A stretch of DNA of 64,000 bases from JAWKNZ01 sp041391425. GTDB lineage: Bacteria > Bdellovibrionota_B > Oligoflexia > Oligoflexales > JAWKNZ01. Position numbers and translations under genes: made by a program. This document shows positions 56,148 to 64,000 of this stretch, in pieces (within the stretch, counting starts at the first letter, position 1; each line of letters opens with the position of its first letter). The notes under the pieces are model-generated. The model made no database searches. It was not told the origin of the DNA and worked only from the letters and a program-made list of their open reading frames with translations. The stretch lies in the NCBI GenBank assembly GCA_041391425.1, contig JAWKNZ010000004.1, positions 62,001 through 126,000 of the forward strand. Direction: 5' to 3'.

Positions 56148-56326
56148 GGGCGTGTTGACGTTTCATTTCCTACTACGAGCCAAACCCTTGAGTCACAACG
56201 TTGTCATGGTTTCAAAAATTATCCTCAATGTACATCTAGTACACCTCCGGTAATTTTTGAAACCCTTCCTAGCTGCGACTTTCAAGTATTTGTCTCTCGC
56301 TACGAAAATGAAACGTCAACACGCCC
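56148..56326. repeat. Palindromic MITE-like element, family A, copy 3
   Basis: A 179-bp near-palindrome with the same termini and centre as copies 1 and 2, flanked by TA at 56146-56147 and 56327-56328. It is oriented like copy 2. It lies between the prepilin gene and the 55731 frame. Confidence 0.85.
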
Positions 56327-56392
56327 TAATTAAATTAAAAGTTTTTTTCATTTGCACCGCCTTTGTATTTCGAGATTAGTAGCTCGAGTTTC

Positions 56393-56602
56393 TTAGCCAT
56401 TGTCAAATGGATTTATATCTATATCTTCGAGATGGAGTTCGAGCTTTTCGGATAACTGCTCGAGCTTGTCTTTGATAATTGAGCTTGCGATTCCAAGCGC
56501 GGCTATTCCGGTTATAGCTGCAAAAGCTGTTACCAGTACGTACTCTAATGCTGCTCCTCCAGATTGAGATTTCTCATTTTGCTTTTTAAGCATAACTGTC
56601 AT
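56393..56602 (-). CDS. Flp-type prepilin
   Basis: Flp pilins build thin type IVb pili of the Tad system. The 69-residue protein starts at ATG 56602, with AAGGGGG about 9 bases upstream, and has a short basic leader, then G/GAALEYVLVTAFAAITGIA, which fits the G/XXXXEY cleavage site of Flp prepilins followed by a hydrophobic helix. The mature part is about 55 residues, slightly acidic at its end. No Tad secretion ATPase or prepilin peptidase is in the window, so it is an orphan copy here. Start at 56635 is less likely. Confidence 0.7.
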   Translation of the reverse strand: MTVMLKKQNEKSQSGGAALEYVLVTAFAAITGIAALGIASSIIKDKLEQLSEKLELHLEDIDINPFDNG

Positions 56603-57141
56603 AATAAATAGCCCCCTTGTTAAATTTAAAAGCATTAATTTTAACTATGTGATAATATTTGGATATGTGGTATATATCCGTTAGGACGCACTGTAGCTTT
56701 GTGTGTATTATTCTTAATGTCGAATAGCTTCTTATGATAGCCATATGCATTAGCCTTCTATCAGTTATAGCATTGGCAGTATGGAGGAGTTTTTTGTTGG
56801 GTGTCTAGGGACATTCGAAACTTTAGACGGAACATACTTTCTCTGGCCTACTTCTAGCTTTATTGGCCATAAGTAGGTATGATGCAATTAAATTAGAATA
56901 GTTAGATTTAATATTTTTTACGCACTAAAGTTTGTCTCAGATTTAAGATTGTTTTTGCAGCGGGAGGCTAAAATGACTGAGCTGTAAAGGCTTAAGGTGT
57001 AGGCCTAGCTTAGGCTTCAAACGGGGTGAAGGTTAGGTTTTATTTCAAGTACATGAGAATTAATCGTTTCAGCTTTACAAGAGAAAAAATTAGAATCAGG
57101 GTTTAACAGATCTTTTAGATAAAACGCTAGGTGGAAAAATC
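56603..57141. other. Divergent intergenic region prepilin/moxR
   Basis: About 540 bases. Two small inverted repeats are visible (GGATAT...ATATCC near 56661-56680 and CCTACTT...AAGTAGG near 56849-56878). No small gene with a binding site and no repeat family member was seen. Confidence 0.4.
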
Positions 57142-58197
57142 ATGCTTGATACTGTTAATAACAAAAAAATTGATTTTGAAATGGCATCTGAAATTGCATC
57201 TAAATTGATGGAGAATGTTTCAAGTGCGATTTTTGGACAAGAGAACTTAATTGTTGAGACTCTGTGTGCGTTTTTAGCTAATGGTCATATTCTCATGACA
57301 GGCGCGCCAGGCTTGGCTAAAACCACGCTTGTTCGTGTTTTTGCTAAGAACTTAGGTTTGCAATTTGGGCGCGTGCAGTTTACTCCGGACTTGCTTCCAT
57401 CAGATATTACTGGATCTGAAATTCTCAATATTGACCCAGAATCGCAAGTGAGAAGCTTTGAATTCGCTTCTGGGCCGATATTTGCCAATTTGGTTTTGGC
57501 AGATGAAATCAATAGAGCATCTCCGAGAACTCAGTCAGCCATGCTGGAGGCGATGCAAGAAAGAACGGTAACAGTAGCAGGACGAATGCATCGTTTGCCT
57601 AAGCCTTTTATGGTATTTGCGACACAAAATCCATATGAATCGGAGGGAACATTTCCTTTGCCTGAGGCACAGCTCGATCGATTTTTGATACATTCGATTG
57701 TAGAGTATCCCAGTAAAGAAGCAGAGATGAAGATATTATCTGAGCATGCTGCAGATAGCCTTGTTGGCGAATCTTGTTTTCGAGAAGATGAGGAACAGAG
57801 ATACACTATTGATGCTCAAACTATTGATGCCTTATTAAAAGAGGTAAACAAGATTAGGATCGATGAGGAAGTCCTTATGGGGATTAATTCTCTTGTTCGT
57901 TCTACAAGACCAAATGATTTTTACTGCCCAGAGGATTTAAAAAGTTCTATTTGGTATGGCGCTGGTCCTAGAGCTGGCTTAAGCTTAATTTCGACGTCTC
58001 GTGCCTTAGCTTTGGTAGAAGGAAGTCAATATGTACGTTGGCAACACATTAGGCGTATGTGCAGACCTGTTCTACGACATAGAATACGGCTGACGTCGCA
58101 AGCCATGCATCAACAGTTAGACGAAGACTATCTTATAGGTACCTTATTACAGCGGGTTGAAGAGCAACATGCTAATTTAGCTAAAGGTATAACATGA
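57142..58197 (+). CDS. MoxR family AAA+ ATPase
   Basis: MoxR proteins are chaperone-like ATPases that act with VWA proteins to mature or assemble enzyme complexes. The 351-residue protein has Walker A (TGAPGLAKTT) near residue 55, Walker B (LVLADEINRA) near 120, ATQNPYE with sensor 1, LDRFLIH and a lid domain with sensor 2 (SIWYGAGPRAGLSL). It is followed by DUF58 and two VWA-type genes with gaps of 1 base, 82 bases and an overlap of 1 base, a Bat-like operon. The start is ATG at 57142. Confidence 0.95.
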   Translation: MLDTVNNKKIDFEMASEIASKLMENVSSAIFGQENLIVETLCAFLANGHILMTGAPGLAKTTLVRVFAKNLGLQFGRVQFTPDLLPSDITGSEILNIDPESQVRSFEFASGPIFANLVLADEINRASPRTQSAMLEAMQERTVTVAGRMHRLPKPFMVFATQNPYESEGTFPLPEAQLDRFLIHSIVEYPSKEAEMKILSEHAADSLVGESCFREDEEQRYTIDAQTIDALLKEVNKIRIDEEVLMGINSLVRSTRPNDFYCPEDLKSSIWYGAGPRAGLSLISTSRALALVEGSQYVRWQHIRRMCRPVLRHRIRLTSQAMHQQLDEDYLIGTLLQRVEEQHANLAKGIT

Positions 58198-58198
58198 T

Positions 58199-59137
58199 AT
58201 GTCTGTAAAGCTTAATGATGCATCTAATTTATCTGTTTTGACTCCGAACTGCCCACTTGATTTGTTTGTTCCTGAATTAAAAAATAGCTGGCGATTGCAA
58301 GGAACATTCAAATTGGCTTTGAGGCGCCCTCATAGAGTTCCAGAGTCTAGTCGTATGTTTGTACAAGGTGATCCTGTTAATTTAATCGATTGGAAAGCGT
58401 ATGCTCGGAACGATCAGCTGATTGTGAGAGAAAAGCGGGATGAGGCTTCTTCAAGAGTGCGGATTGGTATTGACATAAGTGAAACAATGCATTTTCCTAA
58501 TACTCAAAGTCGTATCGTTGGTAAGGTATCTGTGCCATTAAAATATGAAATTGCAGCACGAATCGCTTTTAATTTGGCCTACGTGCATAGTCGTTTAGGC
58601 GATTCTGTAGAAATGTGGCTTACCTCACCTGATGGTAGAAATAATACTGTATTTTGCTACTCCCCACGTAACTCCTCCGACATTTTAGGATATTTTGATT
58701 TTCTTTATCAGAAGCAATTTAAGATAGATGAGTTTTATAATAGTTTTATAACGAAGAAATTTGAGAGAGAAAATTTTGATGTTTCCTATTGGGTTGGTGA
58801 TTGTCTCGGTACATCAGATTATAATTTATTTTTGAGGTCTGGTCGTATTATTAGGTTAATCCATATTCTTAGTTCTCTTGAAGTTGATTTGTCCTGGGTC
58901 AAAAAAGAACAATGTTATTATGATGAGTTTGCCGAGAAAAAAGAATATTTGGGCAAGTACTTATTAGATCAGAAGAATTATTCTAGGTCTTTGAATCAAT
59001 GGATAGAAAAGTTAAGTAATAGTTTTTCGGCTAAAAATAGAGCTTATTTTCTTGCAACTGATAAAACGCCAATCTCTGAGTATCTCAATTTTATATATTC
59101 GAATAATCAAACTGTGGTGAAAAATAGAGGTAAATGA
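58199..59137 (+). CDS. DUF58 domain protein
   Basis: DUF58 proteins always accompany MoxR ATPases and are thought to be part of the same assembly. The 312-residue protein has the hallmark DPVNLIDWKAYARNDQLIVR, followed by VRIGIDISETM, a VWA-like metal-site stretch, and ends with a Lys/Asn-rich tail. No membrane segment is present, unlike many DUF58 proteins. The ATG lies 1 base after the moxR stop. Roles in aerotolerance or envelope stress are known for relatives but not shown here. Confidence 0.92.
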   Translation: MSVKLNDASNLSVLTPNCPLDLFVPELKNSWRLQGTFKLALRRPHRVPESSRMFVQGDPVNLIDWKAYARNDQLIVREKRDEASSRVRIGIDISETMHFPNTQSRIVGKVSVPLKYEIAARIAFNLAYVHSRLGDSVEMWLTSPDGRNNTVFCYSPRNSSDILGYFDFLYQKQFKIDEFYNSFITKKFERENFDVSYWVGDCLGTSDYNLFLRSGRIIRLIHILSSLEVDLSWVKKEQCYYDEFAEKKEYLGKYLLDQKNYSRSLNQWIEKLSNSFSAKNRAYFLATDKTPISEYLNFIYSNNQTVVKNRGK

Positions 59138-59219
59138 TTTTGCATAGAGATGAAAATTTTTGAGCGGTGTTTTTATTCAGACTCCCTTAAAAAGTGGTAA
59201 GTTGATAGAAAGATAGTAT

Positions 59220-61847
59220 ATGGCGTTTAATAATATATTCTTTAATTTAACAACGGCTTTTATTGGAGGTAGTTGTTTATTTTTGTTGGCAGTTATTTTT
59301 TGGTTTCTAGTAAAATCACGGAAAAAAAATATTTGGTTACCTACCCTCAGAATTGTTAAAATTGACTCTCCTCGGCTGCCAAAATTGAAATTGGTGAGGC
59401 CGCCTTTGATTCCCTTTCTATGCTTCATTATTTCAGCTTGTGGGCTGCTGATTTTCACGACAAAGCCAGTAAAATTTATTCCGGAATCTAATAAAGTTGA
59501 GCAGCCGAGGGTGCATCTATATCTTGATTTGAGTCCATCTATTTCTGCATCTATAAATATCGATCAATATGTCGCAAAAATTGAAAGAGCACTAAAAGCT
59601 CTTCAAGGTAATGCACACATTAGTTATAGTACAAGTCACTCCCCGCAAGTATATGAGCTGTCAAATAGTGAAAAGTTAGCAAAGAAAATTCAATCTTTGG
59701 GATTTCATCGTCCAGGTGTTCGGATAGGATCTTCATTAAAAACTACTATAAAAAATATCGCCTCTTTAGATGTATTGTTGATATTTTCCGATCGGGATTA
59801 TCATTCTTGGTCGGATTTTAATTGGAAGTATTTCTCTGAAAATATTGAAATAAGATTTGTTGATATTACTGATTCTATGTTGCAAGAACGTGCTAATGTC
59901 TTTATTGATAAAGCAAATTTTATTTCTTCGCCTACTTTTCAGACGATGGATTGGGATGTTGAAATAGCTTCTGTGAGTACTGGTATGGAAAAAAAGGGCT
60001 TTTTGAAGGTATTCTATCAGAAACAAGAGATATCAAACACTCCAATTATTATCCCGGAAAAGAATAGCAAAATAAATTTGAGAGTGTCTTGGCCAAAAAC
60101 GAAAATTAGTCAAAAGAGAGAAGATAAAGAGGCTTATCTGTTATGGAGATTAGAGGTTGTACAAGGTGATCAATTAAAATTGGATAACGAGTACCGAACG
60201 CCTCTACGTGGGTTAGGAAACAGCGTTATTTTGATTGGTGAACCAAGCGGTGAACAGATGCTTGAGGATATGTCGAAGCAATTAGACGTGATATTGAGTG
60301 TTATGGGATTTCGAGTCGAGCGGTATGATCATATTGTGCAGCCAGGGCCTAAGGTTTCTGATTATCCTTTATGGTTGCTTGTCGGGGGTGCGGGTTATGG
60401 CGTTGATGGGTTTTGTCCAGATAGTTTGGCAAGTTATAGGCAAGCTTATTCATCTAATAGCAATAAAATTGAAAAAAAAGGTGCAAAAATATGGCTTATT
60501 CCTTCTAGTGTAGCAAGTTATGGTGATCTTTGTTGGTGTTATCATCGACTCCTTAAAGCAAAAGATCTAGACTCAGTGGCTCCAATATTTTGCCGTGATG
60601 TCAGTGATCGTAATAGTTTTAGTGCCGTACTTCGTTCACTCGGAGCTAAACAAATTGGCGGAGAGTTAGGCGACTCTACTCAGTCATTAGCTTGGATAAG
60701 CAAAGACTATACGAGCGGAGTAGAAGTCTTGGCCTTTACTGTTCCACTGCAGGCTGGGTTTGATAGTGGCATTAGTCATGTGCAGTTACCTTTACTATTA
60801 AACAAGCTGCTAGGGTGGCAACAATTATTTAATGAATCAACTGGAAATGAAGGCTGGGCTAGAATATCTGATCTTGCAACTTTATATGATAAGAGCATTA
60901 ATGATTCTGAATTTTCCAAGCCAAGTAGTGATTTTGTTTTATCTAATGTGCCACATGGAGAGAGCAGGCTGTCGGTCATTGCAGCCGAGCAATTACCGCC
61001 CGAGTGGAAGTTCTCGACGGATTCATCTAAGGCCATTGCCTCACTTAATAAAACACATAAGGATTCTTTTTCTCTAATAGTATTAATCGCATGTTTAATA
61101 ATGTTGGCATTAGCATTAGAATTGGCTTGGATGGTGTCAGGTAAAATATTTAAACGCAATACTGCAAGATCTTTCCTTTTCTTTATTCTTTTAGCTTCTT
61201 TTGCTTTTTCGCAGCGAGCTTTAAAAGCGGAAGTGAGTCTTAATCTTGTTGGTTATCAAAACTCCACTTTGAAATGGGGGCACTTATCCCAAGAGACTAG
61301 TCAAAGGACTAGTCTATCACTAGCTCCATCAGCAACCCAGTGGTCTAAGTTGACGGAGCAAAGCATGGATTTTCCTTGGATTTGGGTGAATTCTATTGAG
61401 GCTATCTCTGATAAAGGAGTATTGTTCCCGCAAGTAGTCTATTGGCTTAAGCGCGGTGGTTTACTTATTGTACAAGGCTCGAATAGCAAAGAGCAATTAG
61501 CACATTTGACATCCAAGGGATTTGACTTATCACCTTCTGCTAGAGGGTGGTTACCAATTGCACCAGAACATGTACTTATGAGAAGTTTTTATCTATTGGA
61601 TTCCTTGCCTAACTGTAGCGGGCGTGTGTGGTCGAATTTTCATTATGATGGAAGGATGATGATATTATCAATACCTTATGATTTTTTATCTGTGGTTTCA
61701 GATACAAGAAAATTACCGAGTTGTGAAAATTTTCAATATTCGGAGCATTCTGTACGAAGATTTATTAATCTCCTGATGGTTGCTTTAGCTAGTGATTATA
61801 AAAAAGATCAGATACATTTACCTGAAATTTTAAAAAGACTACGTTGA
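59220..61847 (+). CDS. BatA-like VWA protein fused to a DUF4159-like domain
   Basis: The 875-residue protein has two N-terminal membrane segments (FIGGSCLFLLAVIFWFLV and FLCFIISACGLLIF), as in BatA_N, then a VWA domain with a DxSxS metal site (LYLDLSPSISAS) and LLIFSDRD. A third region at about 330-450 (ILIGEPSGEQMLEDMSKQ, LWLLVGGAGYG) looks glutamine-amidotransferase-like without its Cys. A membrane segment (LIVLIACLIMLALALEL) near 625 is followed by a DUF4159-like part (VYWLKRGGLLIVQGS, HVLMRSFYLLDSLPNC). The combination is larger than usual BatA. The start is ATG at 59220. Confidence 0.8.
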   Translation: MAFNNIFFNLTTAFIGGSCLFLLAVIFWFLVKSRKKNIWLPTLRIVKIDSPRLPKLKLVRPPLIPFLCFIISACGLLIFTTKPVKFIPESNKVEQPRVHLYLDLSPSISASINIDQYVAKIERALKALQGNAHISYSTSHSPQVYELSNSEKLAKKIQSLGFHRPGVRIGSSLKTTIKNIASLDVLLIFSDRDYHSWSDFNWKYFSENIEIRFVDITDSMLQERANVFIDKANFISSPTFQTMDWDVEIASVSTGMEKKGFLKVFYQKQEISNTPIIIPEKNSKINLRVSWPKTKISQKREDKEAYLLWRLEVVQGDQLKLDNEYRTPLRGLGNSVILIGEPSGEQMLEDMSKQLDVILSVMGFRVERYDHIVQPGPKVSDYPLWLLVGGAGYGVDGFCPDSLASYRQAYSSNSNKIEKKGAKIWLIPSSVASYGDLCWCYHRLLKAKDLDSVAPIFCRDVSDRNSFSAVLRSLGAKQIGGELGDSTQSLAWISKDYTSGVEVLAFTVPLQAGFDSGISHVQLPLLLNKLLGWQQLFNESTGNEGWARISDLATLYDKSINDSEFSKPSSDFVLSNVPHGESRLSVIAAEQLPPEWKFSTDSSKAIASLNKTHKDSFSLIVLIACLIMLALALELAWMVSGKIFKRNTARSFLFFILLASFAFSQRALKAEVSLNLVGYQNSTLKWGHLSQETSQRTSLSLAPSATQWSKLTEQSMDFPWIWVNSIEAISDKGVLFPQVVYWLKRGGLLIVQGSNSKEQLAHLTSKGFDLSPSARGWLPIAPEHVLMRSFYLLDSLPNCSGRVWSNFHYDGRMMILSIPYDFLSVVSDTRKLPSCENFQYSEHSVRRFINLLMVALASDYKKDQIHLPEILKRLR

Positions 61848-64000
61848 TGGAAGTATATAATATAAGAAATTTGATTATTGTATCTGTCGTGATAATTGCA
61901 GTCGGTATTTGGTTGTTTTGGAGCAAACGTTATGGAAAGCTGAGGGGTACTTTAGCTATTATCTCTCGTTTGCTATGGATATTCCCTATCTTTTTAGGTC
62001 TTTTTCCTAAGAATGTTTCTGAGAAATTACCTCCTTCTGTTGAAATACAGCCAATTCATATTTTAGTCGATGATTCAAATAGTATGAAAATGCAAAGTGG
62101 AGGTGAAGAAAAGTATGCTCAGAGAATTCAAAATCGTTTAATGCATATAAGAGATGAATGTCGACGTTTAGGTTGTATCCCTGAAATTACCTACTTGTCG
62201 ACAATAGATGCTTCGACTCGCAGTGGATTTACTCCATTATCTACTGTCTTAGAAAGGTGGTTTGCAAAAGTTGATCTCGATCCATGGATATTATTTTCTG
62301 ATGGAGGTGATTCGCAGCCGACAAAAAATTGGGGAGAATATCTTAGTCATTTAGGTAGCAAGGGAGATAGCAAACATCAAGATTATTCATCTAAAAGAGG
62401 ATTAATTGTCGCCTTTCGTCAAAAAGATGATTTTAATATATGGTTAGATCATTTAGAAACAGTACCATTTTCGTTTGAGTCTAAATCTTTTTCCAACTCT
62501 GTCACTGTAATGAGGTCGGACAGTCATGGTCAGCAAAGGATACAATTACAATTGTATGTGGGCAGTAAGGCTTTAGCGACAACAAATGCTGAGTTCGACG
62601 ATGGACAGAATCAAGCGGTAGTATCTTTGAGTATCCCTCCTTTGGCACGTGGCCAACATCTTGTCACAATTAAAGCTCTGCCTAATGCCAATGAAAAAAC
62701 CTTATGGGATAATGAATTGAATTTTAGTTTAGAGGTATTACCGAATACTTTGGGAATACTGCATTTGTTGGGTCGGCCAAGTTGGGATGGACGCTTTTTT
62801 CGTAGATATTTGAAGTCTGAGCCAAAGTACGATTTAATTAGCTTTTTTATTTTACGTGACCCATGGGATAGTCAGCAGGTCGATGAAAGAGAGCTGAGTT
62901 TGATTCCATTTCCAGTTGAACGACTTTTTAATGAAGAGCTTCCAAATTTTCGCGTGATTGTTTTACAAAATTTTACTTTAAGGCAGTTTTTGTTGCCTCA
63001 ATATCAAGAGAATCTGGTTAAATTTGTTAAAGAAGGGGGAGGATTATTGTTCTTAGGAGGTGAACGATCATTGCAGGATATGGATTTACGGAATTCGCCC
63101 CTACGAGAAATTTTGCCTTTTAGACTAAATAGCGATAACTTGGCATCTGATTCAGGTGAAGGTTTTTTTCCTCCTTTTATTGAAGGAGAAGCTAAGCAGA
63201 AAAGAAGTGCTTTTTCACCTTGGTATGATGAAAATTTTAAATATTCAATCCGTCTTGCAAAACCGAGTATACATCAAAGGCAGCTTGCGACTGTATTTGA
63301 TGATTGGGAGGCATTAGAGGAAAGTTTGGCCTCTTTTGATGGAATGCAAGGGATTCATCATATGGAAAACGTTGAATTTATACCAAAGCTGTATACACCG
63401 TTGTTAAATGCCGTGGATTCAAGTGGAAAGTCAATACCGTTAGCTGTTGCTTCATATCCTGGTAAAGGTAGAGCTGTATGGATTTTTACAGATAGCATTT
63501 ATAAACTAGCTCTTACTCAGAATGAAAAGGTACCAAGACAAGTTTACAATCAATTCATGCAATCAGCTATGACTTGGCTTTTACGGCAGGACCTAAATAA
63601 GCCTTTAGTGGTCAAAAATTTTGATGTTAATATACATAAAGGCATAATCGCTTGGAAAGCTAAACTTCGAGGGCCAGCAGCGAGATACTTTGACATGAAT
63701 TCTGATGAATGGCAAGTAAGTGTCTGTGAGCAAGTTTTGAAACAACAGGATATTTCTATTACAAAAAATGGATTGGATGAAATTCTTCTAGAGGGGCGGT
63801 TTGCCGTAACTGATTCAAGGATTGAACGATGCAAGTTTGATCTCGTTGGTAAAAACTCAGCTTTTGGGTCGTTGCATACTTCATACATATCAGCTATTCC
63901 GAAAACTTATCGAGATGATGAAATTTTTGATGCTTTTAATAAATTGAAAAAACTATCTGAGTTAACTAAAGCTGAGCTTATTGTAGATGAAAACGGGTCT
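61847..64000 (+). CDS. VWA/glutamine-amidotransferase-like membrane protein, 3' end outside the window
   Basis: An open frame of 718 residues runs from ATG 61847, overlapping the preceding stop by 1 base (TGATG), to the window edge without a stop. It has two N-terminal membrane segments (LIIVSVVIIAVGIWLFW, LLWIFPIFLGLFP), a VWA-like domain with a DxSxS site (ILVDDSNSM) and ILFSDGGDS, and a later class-I-GATase-like fold (HLLGRPSWDGRFF, VIVLQNFTLRQF, FVKEGGGLLFLGGE). The catalytic Cys of amidotransferases is not apparent. It pairs with the preceding gene as a second large Bat-like component. The C-terminus lies beyond the window. Confidence 0.85.
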   Translation, partial: MEVYNIRNLIIVSVVIIAVGIWLFWSKRYGKLRGTLAIISRLLWIFPIFLGLFPKNVSEKLPPSVEIQPIHILVDDSNSMKMQSGGEEKYAQRIQNRLMHIRDECRRLGCIPEITYLSTIDASTRSGFTPLSTVLERWFAKVDLDPWILFSDGGDSQPTKNWGEYLSHLGSKGDSKHQDYSSKRGLIVAFRQKDDFNIWLDHLETVPFSFESKSFSNSVTVMRSDSHGQQRIQLQLYVGSKALATTNAEFDDGQNQAVVSLSIPPLARGQHLVTIKALPNANEKTLWDNELNFSLEVLPNTLGILHLLGRPSWDGRFFRRYLKSEPKYDLISFFILRDPWDSQQVDERELSLIPFPVERLFNEELPNFRVIVLQNFTLRQFLLPQYQENLVKFVKEGGGLLFLGGERSLQDMDLRNSPLREILPFRLNSDNLASDSGEGFFPPFIEGEAKQKRSAFSPWYDENFKYSIRLAKPSIHQRQLATVFDDWEALEESLASFDGMQGIHHMENVEFIPKLYTPLLNAVDSSGKSIPLAVASYPGKGRAVWIFTDSIYKLALTQNEKVPRQVYNQFMQSAMTWLLRQDLNKPLVVKNFDVNIHKGIIAWKAKLRGPAARYFDMNSDEWQVSVCEQVLKQQDISITKNGLDEILLEGRFAVTDSRIERCKFDLVGKNSAFGSLHTSYISAIPKTYRDDEIFDAFNKLKKLSELTKAELIVDENGS

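Noticed and set aside
63550..63888. Minus-strand 112-residue frame near the right edge
   Set aside because: It lies opposite the continuous VWA-type frame that runs from 61847 to the window end.
1..64000. tRNA, rRNA or prophage genes
   Set aside because: I looked for cloverleaf-like GC-rich blocks, rRNA signatures, and integrase, capsid or terminase motifs and saw none.

Overview
The window looks like chromosomal DNA of an AT-rich Gram-negative bacterium. It carries a rod-shape cassette (mreB, mreC, mreD, PBP2, rodA), many lipoproteins with a lipobox Cys, a monomeric NADP-isocitrate dehydrogenase, bacterioferritin with its ferredoxin, and several receiver/TPR proteins. TTG and GTG starts are frequent. 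The mix of degenerate receiver-TPR proteins, very large lipoproteins and TldD/TldE fits a Bdellovibrionota (Oligoflexia) or deltaproteobacterial lineage. That placement is inference; no rRNA or tRNA gene is visible to settle it.

Layout. 1-3.2 kb: two receiver/TPR paralogues around a ketopantoate-reductase-like gene broken by an in-frame stop. 3.5-11 kb: BCCT osmolyte transporter, DUF1338 enzyme, purC, icd, thiolase. 11.5-14.7 kb: a secreted SH3b protein with an 11-copy Cys repeat array. 14.8-20.4 kb: mreBCD-mrdA-rodA on the minus strand. 20.8-26.1 kb: parvulin-type foldase, NAD kinase, TldD/TldE. 26.2-31.2 kb: an LtaS-like membrane protein with changed metal ligands and a fragmented membrane metallopeptidase. 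31.6-42.3 kb: FHA-GGDEF protein, UDP-glucose dehydrogenase, an EEP-family hydrolase, M48-type lipoprotein, DUF3592 protein, flavoprotein disulfide reductase, SDR, receiver/TPR protein. 43-50.3 kb: large lipoproteins and an iron-storage locus (Fur box, bfd, bfr). 50.3-56.6 kb: trmL, CPBP protease, acyltransferase, YceI-like gene with an in-frame stop, dihaem cytochrome c lipoprotein, DUF503 protein, Flp-type prepilin. 57.1-64 kb: a MoxR-DUF58-VWA-VWA operon that runs off the right edge.

Two signals stand out. First, the intergenic DNA holds several families of long imperfect palindromes of about 100-180 bp. One has TA target duplications, one has 6-bp duplications, and one copy is nested inside another family. 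Families with unrelated outer stems share the same apical motif, TGTAC-N5/6-GTACA, flanked by CTCA on the left and C(T/C)GCGG-like sequence on the right. Second, at least six conserved genes, including mreB, are interrupted by small indels, mostly single bases in short A/T or G/C runs. That pattern points to sequencing or assembly error rather than true pseudogenes and should be checked before any biological reading.
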